Assembly: GCA_016933025.1 (NCBI GenBank)
Contig: JAFGBT010000003.1
Coordinates: forward strand, 83,153-147,152
Source of the DNA: Spirochaetota bacterium
Lineage (GTDB): Bacteria; Spirochaetota; UBA4802; UBA5550
DNA length: 64,000 nucleotides
Direction: 5' to 3'
Of this stretch, positions 41,939 to 52,400 are shown in pieces. The first letter of the stretch is position 1. Every line of letters begins with the position of its first letter. Below the pieces are notes generated by a model that searched no databases, was not told the DNA's origin, and saw nothing but the letters and a program-made list of their open reading frames with translations. Made by a program: the position numbers and the translations under genes.

Positions 41939-43708
41939 ATGGCCGCCATTGATATCATACTCATTGTTCTTTATTTTGCCGCCAGCATTGTTATCGCACT
42001 TCTTCTGAGAAAGAAGGCCGGAGGCAGTACGGAAGACTTTTTTCTCTCCGGGAGAAAGATGCCGTGGTGGCTAGCCGGCACCACGATGGTGGCCACGACC
42101 TTTGCGGCAGATACGCCACTCGCGGTGACCGAGCTTGTCGCGAAGAACGGAATCGCGGGCAACTGGCTCTGGTGGAACATGGTGGCCGGAACCGTGCTCA
42201 CGGTTTTCTTTTTCGCGAAATTGTGGCGACGGGCCAATATCCTGACAGACGTCGAGTTCATCGAACTCCGATACTCGGGGAGGTCCGCGGCGTTTCTGCG
42301 CGGTTTCAAAGCAGTGTACCTCGGCCTGTTCATGAATGTCGTCATCATGGGATGGGTGAACCTGGCGATGGCTTCCATCCTGAAGGTAATATTCGGCATT
42401 GACGAGGATTCGGTGCTCCTGTACATCGTTGGCGCAATGCTGATTGTGGGTGTCTACTCCGCGATATCGGGGCTCTGGGGCGTTGCCCTGACAGACATGT
42501 TCCAGTTCATAATCGCGATGGCGGGGTGCATTCTCCTTGCGATTAAGGTCCTCGGACTTCCGGAAATTGGCGGGGTTAACGGCCTCATGGCGGCCCTGCC
42601 CGAACACGTGTTCAGATTTTTTCCGGACGTTACGCTCGGGGCGTCCTCTGCCGCGGCAGGTGTTATGACTCTGTCCGCGTCGGCATTCATAGCCCATATC
42701 GCGGTGCAGTGGTGGTCGTCCTGGTATCCCGGGAACGAGCCTGGCGGGGGGGGATATATCGCGCAGCGTATGATGTCGGCTAAGGACGAGCGGCATTCCA
42801 TGCTGGCGACCCTCTGGTTTGCAGTCGCCCACTATGCGGTGCGTCCCTGGCCGTGGATCATCGTCGCACTGGCGGCGCTGGTCCTCTACCCCGATCTGCA
42901 GCAGCCCAGGGAGGGATATATCCTGGCGATGAAGGAGCATCTTCCCCCGGGGTTGATCGGTTTTCTGGTGGCGGCCTTTCTCGCTGCGTACATGTCCACG
43001 ATAGCGACGCACCTCAACTGGGGAAGCTCCTACATCGTCAATGACCTGTACAAGCGCTTCATCAAACGGGATGCCGGCGAGAGGCACTATGTCCTGGTCT
43101 CGCGGATAATGACGGTCGCGCTGGTAGTACTTTCCAGCGTAATTATCAAGATAATGACCAGCATAACCGGCGCGTGGGAATTCATCATCGAATGCGGCGC
43201 GGGCCTCGGCCTGGTCCTTATCCTGCGCTGGTACTGGTGGCGTATCAACGCCTGGTCGGAGATTGTCGCCATGATCGTGCCGATCCTCGTATACGGGATC
43301 CCGAGAGTCGTGGCGAATATCCTGCGCCCCGGGGAGCCCCACGAGCCCTTTGTCGGGTTTCCCGAGAGCCTTTTTTTCATTGCGGGCATTACCACGTTTT
43401 CATGGATAGTCGTCACATTTCTCACCAGGCCGGTTGAAAAGGAAAAACTTGCCCTGTTTTATAAACGGGTAACCCCGGGCGGGCCCGGATGGCGTGCGTT
43501 CAGGGAAGAATGCGGCGTAGAAGACGGGACCATTGAACCCCTCTCCGGATTGGCGATCAACTGGCTCATGGGAATTGCGATGGTGTATACCTCGCTTTTT
43601 TCAGTGGGTAATATGATTTTTCACTCATACCTTCCGGGATTTCTTCTTCTCGCCGTGACAGCGGTGCTCTTCGTGTCTCTGGCATGGCGATTGAAAGAAA
43701 AAAATTGA
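41939..43708 (+). CDS. Sodium:solute symporter family protein
   Basis: A 589-residue transporter of the SSS family with about 13 membrane helices. It begins with IDIILIVLYFAASIVIALLL, then the typical FFLSGRKMPWWLAGTTMVAT and AADTPLAVTELV segments, and has QWWSSWYPGNEPGGGGY in the middle. The motif set places it in the subgroup of galactose/other-sugar or carboxylate SSS transporters whose substrates are poorly predicted. The downstream glycerate kinase, 78 nt away on the same strand, suggests import of a compound catabolised through glycerate. Confidence 0.9.
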   Translation: MAAIDIILIVLYFAASIVIALLLRKKAGGSTEDFFLSGRKMPWWLAGTTMVATTFAADTPLAVTELVAKNGIAGNWLWWNMVAGTVLTVFFFAKLWRRANILTDVEFIELRYSGRSAAFLRGFKAVYLGLFMNVVIMGWVNLAMASILKVIFGIDEDSVLLYIVGAMLIVGVYSAISGLWGVALTDMFQFIIAMAGCILLAIKVLGLPEIGGVNGLMAALPEHVFRFFPDVTLGASSAAAGVMTLSASAFIAHIAVQWWSSWYPGNEPGGGGYIAQRMMSAKDERHSMLATLWFAVAHYAVRPWPWIIVALAALVLYPDLQQPREGYILAMKEHLPPGLIGFLVAAFLAAYMSTIATHLNWGSSYIVNDLYKRFIKRDAGERHYVLVSRIMTVALVVLSSVIIKIMTSITGAWEFIIECGAGLGLVLILRWYWWRINAWSEIVAMIVPILVYGIPRVVANILRPGEPHEPFVGFPESLFFIAGITTFSWIVVTFLTRPVEKEKLALFYKRVTPGGPGWRAFREECGVEDGTIEPLSGLAINWLMGIAMVYTSLFSVGNMIFHSYLPGFLLLAVTAVLFVSLAWRLKEKN

Positions 43709-43786
43709 TAAGCGTCTCCCTCTTCGGTAATATATAAGAAGGCCTGGTTGCTCGGGGCGGGGCCTGAAAATAAAAAAGGACTGGAG

Positions 43787-45139
43787 ATGGCGAAGGTCAG
43801 GGATGATTTGAAAACGATCTACACCGCGGCCATTGAGGCCGTGGAGCCGGCAGGCGCCGTGCGGGCGCACGTGTCACGAAGGCATGATAGCCTCATCTTA
43901 TCTGAATCAGGCAAGCCATTCAAGGAATTCAATCTCAACAACTATAGACGAATCCTGCTGGTGGGTGCCGGCAAAGCGACCGCACCCATGGCGAGCGCTA
44001 TCGAGCATATTCTCGGGGACCGGCTGGATGCGGGATGCATCTGCGTTAAACGTGGATATGTCGACAGTCTTGCCCGGACCGAAATAATAGAGGCATCCCA
44101 CCCTGTTCCGGACGCCAACGGCATGAAGGGCGCAAAAAAAATACTCGATCTTATTCGGGACGCGACAGCTGACGAGCTGGTGATATCTTGTATCTCGGGC
44201 GGAGGGTCCGCGCTGCTGGTCCTGCCGGCTGAACCCGTTACCCTCGAAAACAAACAGAGGACCACAGACCTGCTCATCAAAAGCGGCGCGGGGATACACG
44301 AGATAAACGCGGTACGGAAGCACCTCTCCAGCGTAAAAGGAGGGAACCTGGCCGCGGCGACCGGGGCCACCGTGATAAACCTGATGATATCCGATGTGGT
44401 CGGTGACGGCATTGACGTTATTGCTTCCGGTCCCTTTTCGCCTGACACGTCAACGTTCGCTGACGCGCTCCGGGTACTCGAGCGATATGACCTTGTCGGC
44501 AGTGTGCCGGCGGCCGTGGTTGATCGAATCCGTTCCGGGGCAAGGGGCGAGATTCCTGAGAATCCCGGCCCGGAAAGCCCGGCGTTTCGGCGAGTGACGA
44601 ACCTCATTCTCGCGTCCAATATCATCGCGCTCGATGCTGCGCGGAAAGCAGCTGCGAAGCTCGGATATAACAGCATCATACTCTCGTCGATGATAGAGGG
44701 AGACACCAGCGACGCTGCATTCTGGCATGCCCGGATCGCACGGGAGGTCGTGTCTTCATCCAATCCAGTTTCCGCTCCGGCATGCATTCTGAGCGGCGGT
44801 GAAACCACGGTGGTCGTAGCCGGAGACGGGCTGGGAGGCAGAAACATGGAGTTCGCTATGCGCGCCGCGCCGTACATTGACGGAATCGAGGGTATTCTCA
44901 TCGCGAGCATAGGAACAGACGGAACGGACGGTCCCACTGATGCAGCCGGCGCGTTTGTCGACGGGTCTACGATGGTCAGATCCCAGGAGAAGGGCATGGA
45001 TATCAAGGAATTTGTCAGGAGAAACGACTCGTATCACTTTCATGAGAGAATCGGAGGCCTTATTTTCACAGGTCCGACGAAAACAAATGTTATGGACATA
45101 CGCATTATGCTGGTGGAGAGACATAAGAAGAGTATTTGA
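43787..45139 (+). CDS. Glycerate 2-kinase (MOFRL family)
   Basis: A 450-residue enzyme of the DUF4147/MOFRL glycerate kinase family, making 2-phosphoglycerate from D-glycerate. ATG 43787 is preceded by AAAGGA at 6 nt. N-terminal kinase domain: LLVGAGKATAPMA and ISGGGSALLVLP; C-terminal MOFRL domain with SGGETTVVVAGDGLGGRNMEFA and IGTDGTDGPTDAAGA. It ends with GPTKTNVMDIRI, the usual tail. It follows the symporter and probably forms its transcript. Confidence 0.93.
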   Translation: MAKVRDDLKTIYTAAIEAVEPAGAVRAHVSRRHDSLILSESGKPFKEFNLNNYRRILLVGAGKATAPMASAIEHILGDRLDAGCICVKRGYVDSLARTEIIEASHPVPDANGMKGAKKILDLIRDATADELVISCISGGGSALLVLPAEPVTLENKQRTTDLLIKSGAGIHEINAVRKHLSSVKGGNLAAATGATVINLMISDVVGDGIDVIASGPFSPDTSTFADALRVLERYDLVGSVPAAVVDRIRSGARGEIPENPGPESPAFRRVTNLILASNIIALDAARKAAAKLGYNSIILSSMIEGDTSDAAFWHARIAREVVSSSNPVSAPACILSGGETTVVVAGDGLGGRNMEFAMRAAPYIDGIEGILIASIGTDGTDGPTDAAGAFVDGSTMVRSQEKGMDIKEFVRRNDSYHFHERIGGLIFTGPTKTNVMDIRIMLVERHKKSI

Positions 45140-45281
45140 AGATAAATAATTCACTATATATAAAAAAAAATGATTGATAATTTATAATTTATTATTTAAT
45201 TTAACATCACTATTTAACATTCGACCGATGGGCCACATGTGTCGAAAAAGAAACATTATAGTTTGTATGAGGAGAAATAAT

Positions 45282-46043
45282 ATGTCAGCAAGAAATCTTT
45301 CAAAAGTTATGTCCCTTGTTATCGTAGGTGTATTCGCATTTTCACTCTCATTCGCGCAGGAAAAAGCGAGTGATGACGGCATAACAAAGATGCCCGACGG
45401 TTCGTACAGAAGCAAGGATCACGACGAATCGAACCGCCCGGATGACGACTATCTGTCGAAATTCGCGGCGAGGGATTATGTTGAAAAATTCATGAAACGG
45501 AATATCGAAGAAATATATTTGCTGAATGTGCTGATAAAAAATAATCCCGGGAAGGGATGGGACGGTAAATACGAAGAACTCTACAAGGGTTATATGGCCG
45601 CAATGTCGCAGTACTACAAGCGCAACCTGATATACGCACGGGATAAACTGGAGAAGAACCAGGTTGCAATCCGCGAGCTGTTTAAAATCGTGATAGAGGA
45701 CTATAAAAAACAGTGCGATGAGCTTTTAAACGAATGCGCCGGCAAGGTGATGCTTCTGCATATGGACGTCAGCTCCCGCATTGATCCGGACAGATACGAC
45801 CAGCTCTGGTTGAACAGCTTGAGGCTGAGAGTCGCTTATGGCCAACTGGATGACGCGCAGCGCGCCGAGATCGAGAAATATTATTCGGGTGCCATATATC
45901 ACCTCAGGGTCTCGAGGGCATACGGTGTTGCCATACTCGAAGACCTGGCGAAAGACGAGAATGAGAGGAAAGCCGTCACCGACAAATACCGGGTCATGAA
46001 GGCCGATAATCGCAACAGGATTTTCAAGCAGGAAAGTAAATAA
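45282..46043 (+). CDS. Exported protein of unknown function (253 aa)
   Basis: I do not recognise a family. ATG 45282 has AGGAGA 7 nt upstream and gives a clear signal peptide: MSARNLSKVMSLVIVGVFAF, then SLSFA with cleavage before QEKASDD. The frame is open farther upstream but that part is AT-rich and has no ribosome binding site. The mature part is all-helical and highly charged (YVEKFMKRNIEEIYLL, YYKRNLIYARDKLEKNQ), with paired cysteines CDELLNEC. It is likely periplasmic. It is a monocistronic gene closed by a strong terminator. Confidence 0.82.
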   Translation: MSARNLSKVMSLVIVGVFAFSLSFAQEKASDDGITKMPDGSYRSKDHDESNRPDDDYLSKFAARDYVEKFMKRNIEEIYLLNVLIKNNPGKGWDGKYEELYKGYMAAMSQYYKRNLIYARDKLEKNQVAIRELFKIVIEDYKKQCDELLNECAGKVMLLHMDVSSRIDPDRYDQLWLNSLRLRVAYGQLDDAQRAEIEKYYSGAIYHLRVSRAYGVAILEDLAKDENERKAVTDKYRVMKADNRNRIFKQESK

Positions 46044-46068
46044 GTTACAAATATCCGTAAACGCAGCG

Positions 46069-46095
46069 AAAAAAGGGGATGCTATCCCCTTTTTT
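46069..46095 (+). terminator. Intrinsic terminator
   Basis: A stem of AAAAAAGGGGAT (46069-46080) and ATCCCCTTTTTT (46084-46095) with a GCT loop, running into a T tract. It ends the exported helical protein gene just upstream. On the minus strand it would also end in a U run, but no gene is coming from the right. Confidence 0.88.
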
Positions 46096-46155
46096 TGTTT
46101 GCGGGATTATTATATGTTTGGGCAATTAAAAAATTGTATGGAATTTACGCCGCAC

Positions 46156-46164
46156 TGATATAAT
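46156..46164 (+). promoter_or_regulatory. Extended -10 promoter of the envelope cluster
   Basis: TGATATAAT at 46156-46164 is a consensus extended -10 box; a weak -35-like TTGTAT lies at 46134-46139 (19 nt spacer). It stands 40 nt before the amidase gene, the first of a closely spaced rightward group. The TTGACA at 46168-46173 has no -10 partner. Confidence 0.45.
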
Positions 46165-46204
46165 AGTTTGACAAACCGAAGTTTATAGTGAATCAAATGA
46201 ACTC

Positions 46205-47629
46205 ATGAAGGCGGCCCGTCTACAATTCAAAGTCATCACGTATCACGCTATTGAATTCTATTTTTTTGCGATACACCTGCTTTTTAATCCCGGATTATTG
46301 CCGCCGCTGACTATTGTTTTTATGCTTTTCATGCCGTCGATGACGAATACGCCTGAATTCCCGGAGTACAGGGTTGTCATTGATCCTGGACACGGCGGGG
46401 TCGGGAAGCATCCAATGTCTGTGCACGGGGACCGCTACGACACGGTGTCCGGGCGGTATCTTGATTATTATAAGGAAGGAGCGGCGCGGGGCAGGCTGCA
46501 CGAGCGGGTTATTGTATACAACATCGCGAAAAAAACAGAGAAGCTTCTGAAATTGCTCGCCCCCGGAGGAAATCGAAAACGATTTTTCAACATACTCGAG
46601 AAATATTCCGAAGATAATCCCCCACAGATCACCGTCTTGCCGTACATGAGCAGGGGGAGATCGATTACCGATAGCGAAGCCGAGGGAAAGAAGGATCCGA
46701 ACGCGCCATTCCGCATGTTCGATTATCCTGACTGCGAAGGAAACATGCAGCAGGGACGGATGTCGCGTATCAATGAACTGCGGCCGCACCTGGTGGTTTC
46801 CCTCCACCTGGCACGGGCGGGCCCGTCGGATTTTGAGGGAATGAGTCCGGTCATCACCCCCTCATATGGTTTTCTCCGGCAGGGGCTTGAATACCTCCGG
46901 GGAAAACGGAGGGGCAAAAGATTTTTTCTCAGAAGTCCTTACCGTGAATGGTTTATTGAGGAAACATCACGGAGCGATTTTGAATGGTACCTGAACGATG
47001 TTTCCCTGTATTTCACGGGGTATCCCCTGACACGGCGACGGGAGCCGGATTCGGGTGGGTTCAAGGGATATCGGTACAACATGGTGCGCTGGGCCTATTC
47101 CGACAAAACCGGGTGGGAGAGGGCCGCGCGGCATCATATTGCCTCAAGCAGATACGCTGACTCGTTTGAGAAGTATGTTCCTGAAGGGAAATTCTGGGAC
47201 CGCGAGCGCTCCTCGTATGAACGATCCCGCCGCGACGGAGGCAGGGAAGGATTCGGCGGCGATAACGCCTACGCGTCGTATGAGATAATACGGTATATAT
47301 ATTATTCGCTGTACCTCCGCGGCGATGAGCACCGATCTCAGAAACCCGGCAAGAGTTATATATCGGTCTGGATCATGCCGCTCCATGTGAATGCTATCAA
47401 CGCGTTTATTGAACTCGGATATCTGAACAGGTCACGGGACCGGTTTCTTCTCACCAAGAGGCAGGACGCAATTGCCGAGGGAATAGCGGTCGGCATTTAC
47501 TCCTTGCTCTCGGGCCTCACACCGAAAGACAGGCAGTTTAATCACGCGCCGATGGGAAAAGGAATTGATTTCACAAAATACAGGACACCCGAAGGTAGGA
47601 GTTATTTCGATGAGGTTACTTGTCAGTAG
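46205..47629 (+). CDS. N-acetylmuramoyl-L-alanine amidase family protein (Amidase_3) with large insert
   Basis: A 474-residue, membrane-anchored or exported zinc amidase. A hydrophobic region (about 15-45) precedes the catalytic domain. Zinc ligands: H63 in VVIDPGHGG, E100 in LHERVIVYNIA and H201 in VVSLHLA; catalytic E403 in FIELGYLNRSRD. The 202-residue gap between H201 and E403 is much longer than the usual 60-70 and is rich in Tyr, Arg and Gly. The active-site set is intact, so peptidoglycan amide cleavage is likely. It overlaps the following htrA-like gene by 20 nt. Confidence 0.85.
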   Translation: MKAARLQFKVITYHAIEFYFFAIHLLFNPGLLPPLTIVFMLFMPSMTNTPEFPEYRVVIDPGHGGVGKHPMSVHGDRYDTVSGRYLDYYKEGAARGRLHERVIVYNIAKKTEKLLKLLAPGGNRKRFFNILEKYSEDNPPQITVLPYMSRGRSITDSEAEGKKDPNAPFRMFDYPDCEGNMQQGRMSRINELRPHLVVSLHLARAGPSDFEGMSPVITPSYGFLRQGLEYLRGKRRGKRFFLRSPYREWFIEETSRSDFEWYLNDVSLYFTGYPLTRRREPDSGGFKGYRYNMVRWAYSDKTGWERAARHHIASSRYADSFEKYVPEGKFWDRERSSYERSRRDGGREGFGGDNAYASYEIIRYIYYSLYLRGDEHRSQKPGKSYISVWIMPLHVNAINAFIELGYLNRSRDRFLLTKRQDAIAEGIAVGIYSLLSGLTPKDRQFNHAPMGKGIDFTKYRTPEGRSYFDEVTCQ

Positions 47630-48890
47630 CACAATTTCTATCATGTTCGCCGCGGCGCCTTGTGCGGCGACGCCGCAAGACTTTAATGCGATATTTATCA
47701 ACGCGGCCGCATCAGTCGCGAATGCGGTCGTGAGTATTTCGATATACGATAAGAGCCGGGGAAAAGAGAACAAGAACTACGCGAGGGTCGCCTATGGTAC
47801 CGGCACGGTCATAGATAAAAGGTATATAGTAACCAACTACCATGTAGTCATGAAGGGGAATCATTATCAGGTCATGGGTAACGACGGCATCCCCATCGAA
47901 CTCGAGCGGTTTGAAAACGGCAGATACTACCTTGCGGATCAAAAAACAGATCTCGCGCTGTTGAAGATTAGGGATCACGATCGGGGGCCGGTCCGGCCGG
48001 TTGTTTTTGATGATTCGAACAGCCTCTCCGCGGGGGAATGGGTGCTCGCAATAGGGAATCCCTACGGTTTGAGGCAGACCATCACCCACGGCATTGTCTC
48101 GTCGACGGGGAGGGACGATATAGGCTTCACGGACATAGAGGACTTCATCCAGACAGACGCGCCGATCAATCCCGGCAACTCAGGAGGTCCGCTCATAAAC
48201 CTGAGCGGAAAGCTAGTCGGCATCAATACCGCCATACGGTCGGAATCGGGAGGCTTTCAGGGGATCAGTTTCGCCATTCCGTCAAACCTGGTCAAGCAGG
48301 TATGCCGCGAACTCATACGGCACGGGAGGGTCAGGCGCGGATGGATCGGGTTTCTGGTAAAGGAAAAGCGCAGCGGTATGGGGAAAGAAGAGAGCCTGTT
48401 GAGGATTATATCAGTTATCAAGAATTCGCCGGCAGAATCCGCGGGACTACGCACGGGAGATATAATCCGCGAGGTCGACGGGGAAACAATCACGACGCTC
48501 GGCAACCTCATCAGGTCGATCGGCAACAAGCCGGTCGGCACGGCGGTCGAGATATCAGTCTCCAGGGAAGGGAGGATAGAGCATGCCCGGCTCGTGCTCA
48601 GGGAGCGGACAGTCTATAAAAAAATACGAAGCCGCATGAACAGCCTTTTCATGCGGTACGGTATCGAGATTGACGAGAACTCTGAAAGCGGTGGGGTTAT
48701 TATCTCTTACGTTTCCCCGAAAAGCATCATATATAATTTAAAAAAAGGGGATGCCATCATGTCCGTAAACGGCATGAAAGTATCGTCTCTTGAATCGTTC
48801 ATACGGGTGGTAGACCGGCACCGCTTGCAAATTGAGAGGATGACGGTGAGCCGGGATTCCCGTCTGTTGCAGATACAGATCGGCGATTGA
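47610..48890 (+). CDS. Periplasmic HtrA/DegP-like serine protease with two PDZ domains
   Basis: A 426-residue protease. ATG 47610 has TAGGAG 8 nt upstream and gives the signal peptide MRLLVSSTISIMFAAAPCAA. The trypsin-like domain has H78 (VTNYHVV), D114 (KTDLALL) and S191 (NPGNSGGPL). The first PDZ domain (about 245-325) contains NSPAESAGLRTGDIIREVDG; the second (about 340-426) is shorter (SVNGMKVSSLESFIRVV). Like DegQ/DegS it should degrade or sense misfolded envelope proteins. It is coupled to the amidase gene (20 nt overlap) and followed by a small exported protein. Confidence 0.92.
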   Translation: MRLLVSSTISIMFAAAPCAATPQDFNAIFINAAASVANAVVSISIYDKSRGKENKNYARVAYGTGTVIDKRYIVTNYHVVMKGNHYQVMGNDGIPIELERFENGRYYLADQKTDLALLKIRDHDRGPVRPVVFDDSNSLSAGEWVLAIGNPYGLRQTITHGIVSSTGRDDIGFTDIEDFIQTDAPINPGNSGGPLINLSGKLVGINTAIRSESGGFQGISFAIPSNLVKQVCRELIRHGRVRRGWIGFLVKEKRSGMGKEESLLRIISVIKNSPAESAGLRTGDIIREVDGETITTLGNLIRSIGNKPVGTAVEISVSREGRIEHARLVLRERTVYKKIRSRMNSLFMRYGIEIDENSESGGVIISYVSPKSIIYNLKKGDAIMSVNGMKVSSLESFIRVVDRHRLQIERMTVSRDSRLLQIQIGD

Positions 48891-48904
48891 AGGCGGTGAT
48901 AGCT

Positions 48905-49360
48905 ATGAAGATAGGATTAAACGTGTTTCTGGTGTCCATTGTTCTGGCTCTGTCCGCTCCGGTAATTTCCGAGGAAGAGGGGAAAAGCCCCGATGCTATT
49001 TCACTCGACCGTAGGTTTTTTACCGATTTTTTCAGGACATCTCCCATTCTTAGGGACAGTTTTCTGGAGTCAAAAATCAATGCGGTCGTGCAGGGACGGG
49101 GCCTCATCAAGTCGATCAAGAAACTGGATCGGTTTAAGAAACATTACCGGATAGTCCTGGTCGACCAGGACGCTGAAGGCATGAATCTCAGGTTCGTCTA
49201 TCACATATATATCGACAGCAGGAATTCTATCTCTCTCCTGAAAGAGGAGGAGCGGCTTGAATTCTCCGGCCAGCTCGTTGCCTGCACGCCTCTCAATTCC
49301 AGGCGGGATGCTTATATACTCGATATTATTTTCGAAAAGGGCGCGGTTCTGGTTGAGTGA
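48905..49360 (+). CDS. Small exported protein of unknown function (151 aa)
   Basis: No family recognised. ATG 48905 gives a signal peptide MKIGLNVFLVSIVLALSAPV with cleavage near ISEEEG; an in-frame TTG at 48887 is an alternative that would overlap htrA by 4 nt. The mature part has beta-strand character (YRIVLVDQDAEGMNLRFVYHIYID, given here as alternating hydrophobic residues) and no cysteine pair motif beyond a single C. It lies 14 nt downstream of the HtrA-like gene, so it is in the same operon and probably periplasmic. Confidence 0.8.
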   Translation: MKIGLNVFLVSIVLALSAPVISEEEGKSPDAISLDRRFFTDFFRTSPILRDSFLESKINAVVQGRGLIKSIKKLDRFKKHYRIVLVDQDAEGMNLRFVYHIYIDSRNSISLLKEEERLEFSGQLVACTPLNSRRDAYILDIIFEKGAVLVE

Positions 49361-49428
49361 AGACGGGAACCGGGATGCTGTGTATGGTGTCACACTAATG
49401 ACAACAGACGAGAGATGATTGAGGCGAG

Positions 49429-52400
49429 GTGAGACAGGGTGTTACATGGTTGCGGTGTATGTATACCGCCTGCCTTGCAGCGGGATTGCTCGCCGTTTTC
49501 GTCGCGGCGCATGCCCGCGCTCCCGGGATTGAGGAGCGCGAGGCGGCCGTCATCCGGAGCTTCAGCGCCGGAGAATATGACGGTCTGAAGAGCGCACTGG
49601 AGAAGATGCTCGTCGAATACCCGGTCCACCCGATTTCCGTCCTTCATTACAGCACCCTCTTCCATCTGGCAGATCTCTATGGGCCGGAGGCCGTTGAAAA
49701 GACGGCGATAAAGGTTCAGGAGGCTATTGCCGGGAGCGGAGACGGGCATGCGGGTGTCTGCCTTTTGCGTTTCAACTGCGAGCTTGAAAATCTGCGATAT
49801 CGCTATGACAGCAGGAAAGCAAAGGTACTAACTGACCGGCTGGTGCCCATCAGGATATGGAAGCTTTGGGGTCCGGTCAGAAAGTACGGACCAGGGGATA
49901 TCGATTACCCTTTTTCACCTGAAGTAATGCCGGGCGGTGACACCCGTTCATGGAAAAGAATTACCGTGGCAGATCAGGACGGATGGCTGGATCCGGGGAA
50001 ATATGTTTACCCGAATTCCGGCGTGATATACGCCGCCGTCTCCCTCAGATCGACGGTACCGATAAAAATACGGATTTTTTCCACCTCGGTATACCGGCTT
50101 TTCCTCAATGGCAGGGAGATCGCGCGCAATACGCCGGGCTGTCGTCGTGCCGTAAGATGCGTCAGGGTCGGGAGGGCCCGCGGGCTCACCGTTATGCTCA
50201 AGATGAGCGGCTCTCCCCTTGCAAAGGCGAGAATGCTGGTTACCGACGAACAGGATATCAGCCGCGATCCTGAGATCCTGCACGATCAGGTGTTCACTGA
50301 TGTGTGCGATGCGTCGGAAGAGCTTGATTATCCCCATGCGCAGTTACAGAAAGAGGCGCTCTTGAGCGCGGCCGGATCAATGCGGCTCGGCCTCTATTTT
50401 GATGACCTGGAAAGCGAGGAGTCTATTCCCTGCTACCGGGATTCCCTTGCAAGGTCAAAAAGCGATTTTGTTTCATATCTTCTTGCCGTGGCCCTGGCGG
50501 CCAGGGACGGCCGTGACAGGGGATCATCCGGCTACAGCGACGCGTGGCGCATCATCAACGAGATCAGGAAGCTAAACCCCGCCTTCGTTCCTGCTGCGCT
50601 GAAACATATCGAATATCTCATTGAAGGCAGAGATTACCTGAACGCGTACCGTAAAGCCGCCCGCCTCGTAGCGGGTGCGCCGAAATACCCCTATGCAGGG
50701 GCAGTGCTTTTAAAGCTCCTGAATTTCCTCGGTTATGAAGCCGAATTTGAGGAGTCTGCCGCCCTGCTGGGAAAACGTTTTCCCGCCTGCCTGTATATTA
50801 TTGAAGAAAAGGCGGCATATTACAAAAAGAGGGATCGCAACAGGTTCATCGATATATCGCTCGATATCGTGAGGCGGAAATTCACGACCGAACGGGTCAG
50901 AACAGTCATAAGGGAATATTCTTCCCGCGGCGATTACGGACGGGCGCTGGCGCTGGCACGTGAGTATAATTTCAATAATGATTTCACCAGTGATATCGTG
51001 GACCTCCATATCAGGAAAAGGGATTTAGAGGCGGCGCGCGAACAGATATTCAGAGCCATACTGACAAGCGATAACCCGTACCTGTATTATGCCCTGGGCG
51101 TTATCGACATCATGAGATCAGACGATCCCTCGATGTACTTGCAGAAAATGCTCTCTATCGGCCCGTCGTACTTCACGGTATCGGATTATCTTAAGTATAT
51201 CAACGACGGCGGTTTTGATAACCCCTTCAGACAATACCTGAATGGCCCGGAAAACATTAATGCGTCCTGGTTTAAAAAAGTCGATCACCACTATCCCTCC
51301 AGCGTCCTGTACCGCGGTAGAATTTTTATTCTCAATAAAGACGGGAGCAGCAGGGTGTACTGCGAGGAGGTCATTCATGTCGGCAGCGACAGGGGGGTTC
51401 GGCGCTGGGGCGATGTTAAGATACCGTACCGCGGGACGTTTCGTCCCGTCCACCTGAAGGTATACAACGAGAAGGGATCAGCCGCAGACTCCTATACGGT
51501 CCAGAAGATCAGGGGAGACGTCTATGTGAACATCAACTCCTTGAAGAAAAATTCCATCATTCATCTTTCATATATTGTAGACAACCCTCTTGCCACTCCG
51601 CGTGGGAGCGCGCTTTTTTCCCTGCCCCTGGAATTGCTTCAGCAGTATGAGGAGCCGGTCGGCGCGGTTTCAATAAAAGTGATCGCGCCGGACGAGATGA
51701 AGGTGAATTTTTTTATGAAAGACCGGGAGAACATCGTCGAGAGCCGGGCGGGAGGTCTCAAACAATATGCCATTGCCATCAATGGGATCCCTCCCGTGAA
51801 GGAGGAGCTTTTTTCCGGGGGGCGCGAGAATGTGCTCTATTATTTTTCGTTTTCCACGTTGAGGGGATTCGAAGATTTTACTTCGTGGTATAACGGCCTC
51901 CGTGCGGAGCGGAACAGGCCTCTTGACTCGGTGCCAGGCCAGCTTCGAAAGGATAACCTCGAGGAGACCATCGCCGCGGTGCATGAGTACGTTCAGCGTG
52001 AAATCGAGCTGCAGAAGAACGTGCTGTACTATCCGGATTATCCTGAGAATACCCTGTTCCGGAGGAGGGGAACGCCGGAAGACAGGACGCTCCTTGGCAT
52101 GGCCATGCTTGATCATCTCGGCATTAAATCGTACATAGCGTTTGTCAGGAACAAGTTTCTCCCCGCCGCAGGGGACCCGGTTTTTCTTGATTGTTTTACT
52201 AATATCCTCCTCTACGTGCCGCTGGATATCAATAACGCGATCTGGCTCGATTTTTCCAGAAGGTTTTTACCATGCGGCGCAACGGCCGGGACGGTTTCCG
52301 GCGCAGAGGCGCTGGTTCTGGTAGGAGATTCATACAAAACCATTACGGTAAAAAGCCGGGACCAGCGGTCGACCGAAGGAAGGTATACAATTGTTCTGTC